A stretch of DNA of 64,000 nt from Bacteroidota bacterium (lineage in GTDB: Bacteria; Bacteroidota; Bacteroidia; AKYH767-A; OLB10), in contig JADJOA010000006.1 in the NCBI GenBank assembly GCA_016714005.1, forward strand, positions 124,001 to 188,000. Direction: 5' to 3'. Each line of letters begins with the position of its first letter. Position 1 is the first letter of the stretch. The position numbers and the translations under genes are program-made. Positions 24,334 through 32,819 of this stretch are shown here, one piece after another. The notes beneath the pieces were generated by a model. That model was not told the origin of the DNA. It saw only the letters and a list, made by a program, of their open reading frames with translations, and searched no databases.

Positions 24334-27312
24334 ATGAAAAAATTTAATCTCGTCATCCTTTTTATTCTTTCAGTATGTATAGTTACTGCTCAAAATTTAA
24401 AACCGGTAGTACAAAAAGTAACTGATGCTTACAGCCACACATCAAGTGTTACTGTTTCAAACATGTTTAAAGTTGAGCCTGCATCAGAAGCAAGGCTTGC
24501 CAATGTGCAGCAAGCTATCAGCAAAGGTACTTTTTTACGGTTTGACAAAACCGAAGCGCAGCAAATAATAACCAATGCTCCCGCTGTGTTGTCGTTAATT
24601 CTTCCCAATTCACATGGCAACCCTTATCATTTAAAATTGGTGAAAACAAAATTTACCACTGCCGATTTTCAGGTAACTGCTGCAAGTACCGGCAAGCCTG
24701 TAGAAGTTGATATGGGCTTACATTACCAGGGAATTATTGATGGCAATAACAACTCCATTGCAGCAATAAGTTTTTATAAAGAAGAAGTAATGGGATTGAT
24801 TTCATCTCCCACACTTGGCAATGTTGTTTTAGGAAAAATTGAAAATGATTTCAGGAGCGAACACATTTTATACAACGACAGAGATTTGTTAGCTGCCTCA
24901 AATTTTGAATGCAGCACCCTTGCTGATAATGGCACCTATACCCCGGCTGAATTGACACCTCAAAATACAAACCGCAGCAGCATGATAAACTGTGTAAGGC
25001 TTTTTTGGGAGGTTGATAACAGCATTTACACCGGAAAAGGTGGTATGACACCAACAGTCAATTATATTACAGGCTTATTTAACCAACATCAAATCATTTA
25101 CACCAACGATGGTATTCCGGTTGAGTTAAGCGAACTTTTTGTATGGGATGTAGTTGATCCATATACTGGAACTACATCATCTTCTTTTTTAAGTCAGTTT
25201 CAAAATTACCGTAATGTAATTAACGGTGATTTGGGACACCTTGTGGGTTATGGTGGTGGTGGTGGTGTTGCTGCCGGTTTCAGTGGTTTTTGTGCAAGCA
25301 ATCTAAACTCAAGCCAATGCTACAGCGGAATAAATTCTACCTATAATAATGTGCCAACTTACTCGTGGAGTGTAATGGTTGTTACACATGAGCAAGGGCA
25401 TTTGATGGGCTCGCGCCATACACATGCCTGCGTATGGAATGGCAATAACACCCGCATTGACAGTTGCGGACCTGCAGCAGGTTACACAGAAGGCACGTGT
25501 GCCGGTAATATAATTCCAGCCGGTGGTGGCACCATTATGAGTTATTGCCATTTAAATGGTGTAGGCATTAATTTATCTCTTGGATTTGGACCTCAACCTC
25601 AGGCGGTAATTTTAAACAAATACAATACTGCCACCTGCTTAACCTCTTGTATTGGCACGGCATGTATGCCCTCACCATCCATGAACACAAGTAATATTAC
25701 GTCTGTTAGCGCTTCTTTTAACTGGACTGCTTCTACAGGTGCAACCGGATATAACATACGTTACCGTATTGTTGGAACATCCACATGGACTACAGCCACC
25801 TCATCCTCATCCCCATATATTGCAATAGGTTTAACACCAGGTTCAAACTATGAATGGCAGGTGCAAACGGTATGTAATGGCAGTACATCTATTTTTACTA
25901 TCTCAACAAACTTTACAACTCCGCCCCTCGTTTGCGATCCACCTATAAATCTATCATCAACTAACATTACTTCTTCATCAGCAACTTTAAGCTGGAGTGG
26001 CATTGCAGGTGCCGTAAGTTATAACATACAATACCGTATTGTTGGTACTACTACTTGGACAAATACTACCTCAGCATCGGTAACGGTATCCATTAGCAGC
26101 TTAATCTCTAATTCTAATTACGAATGGCAGGTACAAACTGTTTGTGCCGGTGGTACCACTTCCTCCCACTCGGCTCCGGTAAATTTTACAACCCTTGTTC
26201 CACCTTGTACCAACTCGCAAACTAATTTTACCACTAATATTACAGATGCATCGGCAACTCTTAACTGGAGCAGCGGTGTTGGCTCAACTGCTATTAGTTA
26301 TAATTTAAGATACAGAGTTGTTGGCACTACTACCTGGACAACATTGTCCATAAACGCACCTGCATCATCAACCAATATTTCAGGATTAACTTCCAGCACC
26401 AATTACGAATGGCAAATACAAACAGTGTGTCAGGGATCTTCAAGTTCTTTCAGCAGTTCGGTTCCGTTTACGACATTATGTACATCATTTAATGCTACTG
26501 CTACTGCAAACGGGCCAACAACTTTTTGCCAGGGAGGAAGCGTTGATTTAGTTGCTTCTCCATCAAGCGGAGGATATAGTTATTTATGGAGGCAAAATGG
26601 TATAATCATTTCTTCTGCCACTAATTTAACCTATAACGCGGCAGCTGCAGGTAATTATGATTGCATTGTTAATTTAAACGGATGTTATGATACGACTAAT
26701 GTTATAGCTGTAACAATTGGAGGTAATATTCAAGCCACCATCACCGGCAGCACCACCTTCTGTGCAGGCAGCGGCAACATCTTAACCGCCAATACCGGCA
26801 CTGGTATTACTTACCAGTGGTATCGCAATACTATTTTACAAAATGGAGCTACCTCAAACACTTTTAACGCCAACAGCACCGGCACCTATTATGTTATTGA
26901 GAACAGTTCGTGCGGTACTTCTCAAAGTAATTCTATTGTAGTAACTCAAATAAACAATCCTAATGCTACTATAAGTTACACCACTCCCCTTTCGTTTTGT
27001 GCTCCGGGTAGTGTGGTGTTAACTTCAAGCACGTTTAGTGGTGTTAGTTATCAGTGGCAAAAGAACTCTGTTGATATTGCAGGCGCTACTTCTCAGAATT
27101 ATTCTGCAACAAGTAATGGCAGTTATCGTGTAAAACAAACAGCCAATGGTTGTTTTAAATATTCATCGGCTGTGTCTGTTACCACTGCCACATCGGTTGC
27201 TGCAACTATTACGGCTAATGGCCCGGTTACTTTTTGTACAGGTGGCAATGTGGTATTGAATGTAAATAATGCAGTGCCGGGTTATAGTTATCAGTGGAAA
27301 ACAATAATGTAA
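24334..27312 (+). CDS. Stalk-cassette gene 1, fragment 1 of 3 (protease head to stalk unit 3)
   Basis: 992 codons from the true start. It has the signal peptide, propeptide, metzincin domain, three FnIII domains, the extra Ig-like unit and stalk units 1-2, breaking inside unit 3 at YQWK. Confidence 0.9.
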   Translation: MKKFNLVILFILSVCIVTAQNLKPVVQKVTDAYSHTSSVTVSNMFKVEPASEARLANVQQAISKGTFLRFDKTEAQQIITNAPAVLSLILPNSHGNPYHLKLVKTKFTTADFQVTAASTGKPVEVDMGLHYQGIIDGNNNSIAAISFYKEEVMGLISSPTLGNVVLGKIENDFRSEHILYNDRDLLAASNFECSTLADNGTYTPAELTPQNTNRSSMINCVRLFWEVDNSIYTGKGGMTPTVNYITGLFNQHQIIYTNDGIPVELSELFVWDVVDPYTGTTSSSFLSQFQNYRNVINGDLGHLVGYGGGGGVAAGFSGFCASNLNSSQCYSGINSTYNNVPTYSWSVMVVTHEQGHLMGSRHTHACVWNGNNTRIDSCGPAAGYTEGTCAGNIIPAGGGTIMSYCHLNGVGINLSLGFGPQPQAVILNKYNTATCLTSCIGTACMPSPSMNTSNITSVSASFNWTASTGATGYNIRYRIVGTSTWTTATSSSSPYIAIGLTPGSNYEWQVQTVCNGSTSIFTISTNFTTPPLVCDPPINLSSTNITSSSATLSWSGIAGAVSYNIQYRIVGTTTWTNTTSASVTVSISSLISNSNYEWQVQTVCAGGTTSSHSAPVNFTTLVPPCTNSQTNFTTNITDASATLNWSSGVGSTAISYNLRYRVVGTTTWTTLSINAPASSTNISGLTSSTNYEWQIQTVCQGSSSSFSSSVPFTTLCTSFNATATANGPTTFCQGGSVDLVASPSSGGYSYLWRQNGIIISSATNLTYNAAAAGNYDCIVNLNGCYDTTNVIAVTIGGNIQATITGSTTFCAGSGNILTANTGTGITYQWYRNTILQNGATSNTFNANSTGTYYVIENSSCGTSQSNSIVVTQINNPNATISYTTPLSFCAPGSVVLTSSTFSGVSYQWQKNSVDIAGATSQNYSATSNGSYRVKQTANGCFKYSSAVSVTTATSVAATITANGPVTFCTGGNVVLNVNNAVPGYSYQWKTIM

Positions 27313-28019
27313 ATATTAGCGGGGCTACACAAAGCAATTACACAGCCGCAGCAGCAGGTAGTTATACCTGCACCGTTACAGCCAACTGCGGCACAACCAC
27401 CAGCAATGCCATAGTGGTTTCTACAGGGGGTATAACAGCATCCGTTAATCCATCAGGTGCTGTTACAATTTGCTCGGGAGCAACGGCTGCTTTAAGTGCT
27501 AACACTGGCAATGGCTACTCTTATCAGTGGATGCTGAATGGAAATAATATTACAGGAGCCACCAATCAGTCTTTTAATGCAACATCTACCGGAAGTTATT
27601 CTGTGTTTATTTCTTCACCTTGCGGTAATGCTACATCAGCTGCAACGGTGGTTAACATTGCTAATGTTACTGCAAGCATTTCTCCCTCGGGATCGGCTAC
27701 TATTTGTGCAGGCTCTGCCCAAACTTTTACTGCCAACACCGGTTATAACTTTGTTTACCAGTGGTTCAGAAACGGAGTTGTTTTAGCAGGTGCAACTTCT
27801 TCAACTTATGCTACTTCTAATTATGGAAGTTATACGGTAAGGGTTACGCAGGGCGGAGTATGTTCTGCAACAAGTGCTGCTTCTGTATTAAGCGTAACCA
27901 ACAATCCAACGCCTACGGTAACCCCACAGGCCCAACTACTTTTTGTGCAGGGCAAAGTGTGGTGCTTAGTGCCAATACGTACTCTGGTGTGCAGCAACAA
28001 TGGCAAAAAACGGAATTGA
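27294..28019 (+). CDS. Stalk-cassette gene 1, fragment 2 of 3 (stalk units 3-5)
   Basis: 241 codons. Real sequence runs from NNNVNISGATQSNY to NPTPTVTPQ, covering the end of unit 3, unit 4 and unit 5. The tail is out of frame because one G is missing in the CAGGGCCC site. Confidence 0.75.
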   Translation: MENNNVNISGATQSNYTAAAAGSYTCTVTANCGTTTSNAIVVSTGGITASVNPSGAVTICSGATAALSANTGNGYSYQWMLNGNNITGATNQSFNATSTGSYSVFISSPCGNATSAATVVNIANVTASISPSGSATICAGSAQTFTANTGYNFVYQWFRNGVVLAGATSSTYATSNYGSYTVRVTQGGVCSATSAASVLSVTNNPTPTVTPQAQLLFVQGKVWCLVPIRTLVCSNNGKKRN

Positions 28020-28413
28020 TATTGCAGGGGCTACCAACCAAAATTACACAGCCACTACTGCGGGCAGCTATCGTGTAAAACAAACAGCAAATGGTTGCAC
28101 TAAATCATCGGCAACAGTTACTGTTACGGTTAATTGCCGCGAAACTGGAGTTGGCATGGCAGAGAAAGAAGAAAGCAATCTGAGGGTAATGCCTAATCCG
28201 TTTACGGATGAATTAATCTTGTCGGGTTTAGAACTTAAAGGTGGGGATAGGGTTGAATTAGTTGATGTTTTGGGAAAAAAGGTACTACAATACATTGTAA
28301 CTTCTTCCTCACAAAACCTTCAACTCAAAACACTTAACATTAAACCCGGAGTGTATTTCTTAATTGTTATTACCTCAAGGGAACAGAAAGCAGTTAGAGT
28401 TGTTAGACAATAG
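28000..28413 (+). CDS. Stalk-cassette gene 1, fragment 3 of 3 (end of unit 6 and sorting domain)
   Basis: 137 codons: KNGIDIAGATNQNYTATTAG completes unit 6, then the linker CRETGVGMAEKEESN and the T9SS type A domain ending VRVVRQ. Confidence 0.8.
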   Translation: MAKNGIDIAGATNQNYTATTAGSYRVKQTANGCTKSSATVTVTVNCRETGVGMAEKEESNLRVMPNPFTDELILSGLELKGGDRVELVDVLGKKVLQYIVTSSSQNLQLKTLNIKPGVYFLIVITSREQKAVRVVRQ

Positions 28414-28432
28414 CATTTGTTACTAGGCTTTT

Positions 28433-28472
28433 AAAACTGCCTCACATTAATTTGCGAGGCAGTTTTATTTTT
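28433..28472 (+). terminator. Rho-independent terminator after stalk-cassette gene 1
   Basis: Inverted repeat AAAACTGCCTC / GAGGCAGTTTT with a 12-nt loop, followed by a T-rich tract, 19 bases past the stop codon. Confidence 0.8.
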
Positions 28473-28543
28473 CAGGTACTACAATAATAAATTTTCACAC
28501 TTCAAATTATTTTCCTTAATTGCAACATGAAAAATAAAACGTA

Positions 28544-30211
28544 ATGAAAAATTTTAATCTATTGATTTTATATAGTGCCATTTGTCTGGCTGGAAACAAT
28601 TCCTTTGGACAAGTTAACGGCTGTACCGACCCTCAAGCAAACAATTACAACGCATCAGCGACAATTAACAATGGCTCATGCACTTACAATGTAACCAACC
28701 TCTCATTAACCAATAAAACTGCTCTAAGCACTCCTTTACTTGATGAAACATCGGGTGTTGAATTTTTATCAAACAAATTATGGACGTTTAACGACTCAGG
28801 CAATTCTAATGCAATTTACAGGGTAGATACTGCAACCAATACTGTTCACCAAACGGTTACCATAAGCAATGCTACTAATACTGATTGGGAAGATATGACC
28901 TCAAACAACGACTATTTATTTATTGGCGATTTTGGGAATAATAACGGCAACAGACAAAATTTAAAGATATATAGAATTCATAAAAACAATTTACCTGCCG
29001 GTGCTACGACTGCAACAGCTGATGTGATAAACTTTTCTTATTCCGATCAAACATCTTTTCCATCATTGCCTAACAACAATAATTTTGATTGCGAGTCAAT
29101 GATTTTTTACAATGATTCCATTCACCTTTTCAGTAAAAACTGGGTTGATTTACAAACCCGCCATTATGTGCTTCCCAATTCATCAGGCACACATGTGGCG
29201 CAGTATCGCGAAACATTAAATGCAGGCTATATGGTTACCGGTGCATCAGTGCAAAAGGGCGGTGTAATTGCTTTGATTGGTTATAATAATTCAGGTAGCG
29301 GTCCCATTTATGTTTATATGCTTTACGACCATAAGAATAATTTTTTCTTTAACGGAAACAAACGAAGATTTAATGTGGGTGATAAGGCAACCTACGGTCA
29401 AGTGGAAGCGGTGGACTTTTTTAATGCCGCTTATGCATACATTTCCAATGAAAAATACACTAGTGGATCAACTATATTTCCAAGATTGAGAACCTTCAAT
29501 CTGGCTGCTTATCTACCAAATGCATTTGTATTTCCCAAACCAAAATCGCAGTTTGTTGTAAACACAACCTCTATATGTGCTAACTCATCAGTAACATTTA
29601 CCGACCAAAGCGAAAACAACCCAACAACATGGCAATGGAGTTTTCCGGGAGGCAATCCTTCAACTTCAACATCTCAAAACCCTGTAGTGCAATATGCCGT
29701 TGCGGGAATATATAATGTAACATTGGTTGCAAGTAACGCAACTGGAAACGATACCCTTATAAAAACAAGTTATATAACTGTAAATGCAAAGCCAGCCCCA
29801 TTAATAAGTGGCACACTTTCATTTTGCGGAAATAGCTCAACTACATTGGATGCCGGGGCAGGATACACATCCTATTTATGGTCAACAACACAAGCAACAC
29901 AAGCTATTAACGTAAGTAACTCTAATACCTATACTGTTACTGTAACAAATAATAATGGGTGTACTGGAAGTGCTTCCGTAAGTACAAACGCTCTTCCAAC
30001 ACCTGTTCCTGTTATAATAGGCGCACTTTCATTTTGCACAGGTAGTTCAACTGTGCTTTCAGAACTTAGCGGCTGGCAATCTTACTTATGGTCAACAGGA
30101 GCCACTACCCCATCAATAACAGTTACTACAGCAGGTAATTATTCTGTAGTTGTTACAGATGTAAATGGATGTACCGGAGTAGAGTTTATAAGCACAACAG
30201 TAAAACCATAG
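28544..30211 (+). CDS. Stalk-cassette gene 2, fragment 1 (head and PKD units)
   Basis: 555 codons from the true start MKNFNLLILY to the in-frame TAG. It contains the TSP3-like motif, the propeller-like head, the PKD domain and two PKD-like units. Confidence 0.85.
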   Translation: MKNFNLLILYSAICLAGNNSFGQVNGCTDPQANNYNASATINNGSCTYNVTNLSLTNKTALSTPLLDETSGVEFLSNKLWTFNDSGNSNAIYRVDTATNTVHQTVTISNATNTDWEDMTSNNDYLFIGDFGNNNGNRQNLKIYRIHKNNLPAGATTATADVINFSYSDQTSFPSLPNNNNFDCESMIFYNDSIHLFSKNWVDLQTRHYVLPNSSGTHVAQYRETLNAGYMVTGASVQKGGVIALIGYNNSGSGPIYVYMLYDHKNNFFFNGNKRRFNVGDKATYGQVEAVDFFNAAYAYISNEKYTSGSTIFPRLRTFNLAAYLPNAFVFPKPKSQFVVNTTSICANSSVTFTDQSENNPTTWQWSFPGGNPSTSTSQNPVVQYAVAGIYNVTLVASNATGNDTLIKTSYITVNAKPAPLISGTLSFCGNSSTTLDAGAGYTSYLWSTTQATQAINVSNSNTYTVTVTNNNGCTGSASVSTNALPTPVPVIIGALSFCTGSSTVLSELSGWQSYLWSTGATTPSITVTTAGNYSVVVTDVNGCTGVEFISTTVKP

Positions 30212-30770
30212 CCAATAGCCACGACATCCCCCAGCGGTAATGTCACCACTTGCAGCTTATCACAAACATTAGCCGCAACCAATGGCGTAGGTTATTCATT
30301 TCAATGGAGACTAAATAGTGGCAACATTACAGGTGCAACCTCTATTTCTTATAACGCAACAGCTTCAGGTGATTATGATGTTGTTGTTACAGAGTCAGGT
30401 TGCTCTTCAACATCAGCCGGAATTATTTTAACGCTTGGAACTGGTGCTACAGCAAGTATCACCGGCAGCACCACCTTCTGCGCAGGCAGCGGCAACATTC
30501 TCACAGCCAACACAGGCTCTGGCATTACTTACCAGTGGTATCGTAACACTGTTTTGCAAAACAGTGCCACCTCAAACACTTTTAACGCCAACAGCAATGG
30601 AACTTATTATGTTGTTGAGAGCAGCTCGTGCGGTACTTCTCAAAGTAATTCTATTGTAGTAACTCAAATAAACAATCCTAATCCATCTATAAGTTTTCTA
30701 CTCCTTTATCTTTTTGTGCTCCGGGTAGTGTGGTGTTAACTTCAAGCACGTTTAGTGGTGTTAGTTATCA

Positions 30771-32132
30771 ATGGCAAAGAACTCTGTTGACATTGCAGGC
30801 GCTACTTCTCAGAATTATTCTGCAACAAGTAATGGTACTTACCGCGTAAGGCAAACAGCCAATGGTTGTTTTAAATATTCACCGGCTTTGTCTGTTACAA
30901 CTGCTACATCGGTTGCTGCAACTATTACGGCTAATGGTCCGGTTACTTTTTGTACCGGAGGTAGTGTGGTATTGAGTGTAAATAATGCAGTGCCGGGTTA
31001 TAGTTATCAGTGGAAAAACAATAATGTAAATATTAGCGGGGCTACACAAAGCAATTACACAGCCACAGCAGCAGGTAGTTATACCTGCACCGTTACTGCC
31101 AATTGCGGCACAGCCACCAGCAATGCCATTGTGGTTTCTACAGGGGGTATAACAGCATCAGTTAATCCATCAGGTGCTGTTACAATTTGCCCGGGAGCAA
31201 CTGCTGCTTTAAGTGCAAATACTGGCAATGGCTACTCTTATCAGTGGATGCTGAATGGAAATAATATTACAGGAGCCACCAATCAGTCTTTTAATGCAAC
31301 ATCTGCCGGAAGTTATTCTGTGTTTATTTCTTCGCCTTGCGGCAATGCTACTTCGGCTGCTACCACCGTTAATATTGCAAACGTTACTGCAAGCATTTCA
31401 CCCTCGGGATCGGCTACTATTTGTGCAGGCTCTGCCCAAACTTTTACTGCCAACACCGGTTATAATTTTGTTTACCAGTGGTTCAGAAATGGCGTTGCTT
31501 TAGCAGGGGCAACTTCTTCAACTTATGCTACATCTAATTATGGAAGTTATACGGTAAGGGTTACGCAGGGCGGTGTATGTTCTGCAACAAGTGCTGCTTC
31601 TGTATTAAGCGTAACCAACAACCCAACGCCTACGGTAACCCCACAGGGCCCAACTACTTTTTGTGCAGGGCAAAGCGTGGTGCTGCAAGCTAATTCTTTT
31701 GCAGGAGTTGTTTTTCAATGGCAAAAAAACGGAATTGATATTGCAGGGGCTACTAACCAAAATTACACAGCCACTACTGCAGGTAGCTATCGTGTAAAAC
31801 AAACTGCAAATGGTTGCACTAAATCATCGGCAACAGTTACTGTTACGGTTAATTGCCGCGAAGCTGGAGTTGGCATGGCAGAGAAAGAAGAAAGCAATCT
31901 GAGGGTAATGCCTAATCCGTTTACGGATGAAATAGCTGTTTCCGGATGGGAGTTTACGACTGGTGACAGATTGCAAATAATGAACATGCTTGGCGAAATT
32001 GTTTTGAACGAAACTATACGTAACACAACTCCGAAGTATAAACTACAAACACCAAATATTCGTGCTGGTGTTTACTTTTTGCAGGTTACTACTTCAACCG
32101 GAAAGAAAACGGTAAAAGTGGTAAAGCAATAA
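30771..32132 (+). CDS. Stalk-cassette gene 2, fragment 3 (stalk units 2-6 and sorting domain)
   Basis: 453 codons; the ATG is internal. Between 30212 and about 30695 the reading continues in the frame of the first fragment (units PIATTSPSG... and ASITGSTTFCAGSG...). This part has units 2 (second half) to 6 and the sorting domain, whose sequence after NPFTDE differs from the other three genes. Confidence 0.85.
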   Translation: MAKNSVDIAGATSQNYSATSNGTYRVRQTANGCFKYSPALSVTTATSVAATITANGPVTFCTGGSVVLSVNNAVPGYSYQWKNNNVNISGATQSNYTATAAGSYTCTVTANCGTATSNAIVVSTGGITASVNPSGAVTICPGATAALSANTGNGYSYQWMLNGNNITGATNQSFNATSAGSYSVFISSPCGNATSAATTVNIANVTASISPSGSATICAGSAQTFTANTGYNFVYQWFRNGVALAGATSSTYATSNYGSYTVRVTQGGVCSATSAASVLSVTNNPTPTVTPQGPTTFCAGQSVVLQANSFAGVVFQWQKNGIDIAGATNQNYTATTAGSYRVKQTANGCTKSSATVTVTVNCREAGVGMAEKEESNLRVMPNPFTDEIAVSGWEFTTGDRLQIMNMLGEIVLNETIRNTTPKYKLQTPNIRAGVYFLQVTTSTGKKTVKVVKQ

Positions 32133-32160
32133 GATATTTGTTATTACAATTTCTTTTACA

Positions 32161-32190
32161 AAAAACGCCTCTACAAAGAGGCGTTTTTTT
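32161..32190 (+). terminator. Rho-independent terminator after stalk-cassette gene 2
   Basis: AAAAACGCCTCT / AGAGGCGTTTTT with a 4-nt loop and a T run, 28 bases past the stop. Confidence 0.9.
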
Positions 32191-32205
32191 ATTTTTTATA
32201 AAGTG

Positions 32206-32235
32206 TTTGTTTTCGTTTTTGTTATTATACTTTTG
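32206..32235 (+). promoter_or_regulatory. Bacteroidota-type promoter for stalk-cassette gene 3
   Basis: TTTG (32206-32209), an 18-base spacer, then a perfect TAnnTTTG (TACTTTTG, 32228-32235). The start codon is 26 bases downstream and a terminator lies just upstream, so this gene has its own transcription unit. Confidence 0.6.
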
Positions 32236-32261
32236 AAAACGCCATCCAAATTATATTCTTT

Positions 32262-32819
32262 ATGAAAAAAGTATCTCTTGTTTTTCTGTTTCTTATTCTG
32301 GCCTTTACTCAATTGTATAGTCAATGCGTTACACCGCAGGTAGTAATTGGCGCGGGGCAAACACCAACAAGTGTTTATATACAATGCAATGGCAACGGTG
32401 CCTCAACCTTATTATTTTATGTTGAATATGGTTTATCGGGTTTTACTCCAGGCACTGGGGCTTCTGCTGGAGTAGGTGGAACCATTTTTACTACCACATC
32501 AACAACAACACAAACCATCACAGGATTAATTCCAAACTCTGAATATGATTTTTATATCAGACAAACATGTACTGGTGGAGTATTTAGTGCGAATGCTACT
32601 GTTAAAAGAACAGTAACTCCACCTGATTGCGCAACGGCACCAGTGATATCTTGTGGTGCAATGCAATCGGTAAGTTTTCCAGCAACAAATTATTGGGGAG
32701 TTTGGGCAGGTTGCTCAACAAATGATTGGCTGGGACGCGAAAAAAATTTATCGTTTTACACCAACTTTTACTGGAACGCATGTATTATTTGCACCACCAC
32801 CTGCATCACCTATCAATAA
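32262..32819 (+). CDS. Stalk-cassette gene 3, fragment 1 of 2 (N-terminus)
   Basis: 185 codons from the true start MKKVSLVFLFL: signal peptide, first FnIII-like domain, and the start of the first PPC-like domain to about DWLGREK. Confidence 0.8.
   Translation: MKKVSLVFLFLILAFTQLYSQCVTPQVVIGAGQTPTSVYIQCNGNGASTLLFYVEYGLSGFTPGTGASAGVGGTIFTTTSTTTQTITGLIPNSEYDFYIRQTCTGGVFSANATVKRTVTPPDCATAPVISCGAMQSVSFPATNYWGVWAGCSTNDWLGREKNLSFYTNFYWNACIICTTTCITYQ

Larger units (their letters stand above)
24334..28413 (+). pseudogene. Stalk-cassette gene 1: metzincin metalloprotease with FnIII, Ig-like stalk and T9SS domain, frameshifted
   Basis: Rebuilt protein of about 1,360 residues. The signal peptide (ending CIVTAQ) and propeptide are followed by a reprolysin-like zinc protease with HEQGHLMGSRH at residues 352-362 (zinc ligands His352, His356, His362; base Glu353) and MSYCH as Met-turn. 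Three FnIII domains follow (about residues 450-720), then one extra Ig-like unit, the six-unit Ig-like stalk shared with the next three genes, and a T9SS type A domain (LRVMPNPFTDE ... VRVVRQ). Breaks lie at 27298-27304 (A run), about 27929 (two G instead of three) and about 28007 (A run); in-frame copies of the same sites exist in stalk genes 3 and 4. Likely a surface-bound endopeptidase. Confidence 0.85.
28544..32132 (+). pseudogene. Stalk-cassette gene 2: propeller-like / PKD surface protein with Ig-like stalk and T9SS domain, frameshifted
   Basis: Rebuilt protein of about 1,195 residues. The signal peptide is followed by a calcium-type 'GCTDPQANNYNASAT' motif (TSP3-like), a head of about 280 residues with propeller-like strands (SGVEFLSNKLWTFNDSGNSN, DWEDMTSNNDYLFIGDFGNN), a PKD domain (ICANSSVTFTDQSENNPTTW) and two short PKD-like units. 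The stalk and T9SS domain (ending VKVVKQ) follow. An in-frame TAG at 30209-30211 interrupts the chain at TVKP-x-PIATTSPSG with no frame change. Homopolymer losses lie at about 30695 (T run, ISFSTPLSFCAPG) and about 30778 (A run, YQWQ). The function of the head is unknown. Confidence 0.8.

Noticed and set aside
20456..30211. Stop-codon reassignment suggested by in-frame TGA (20456) and TAG (30209)
   Set aside because: Many intact genes in the window end at TGA, TAG or TAA where the family ends; two isolated cases fit base errors or real stops better.
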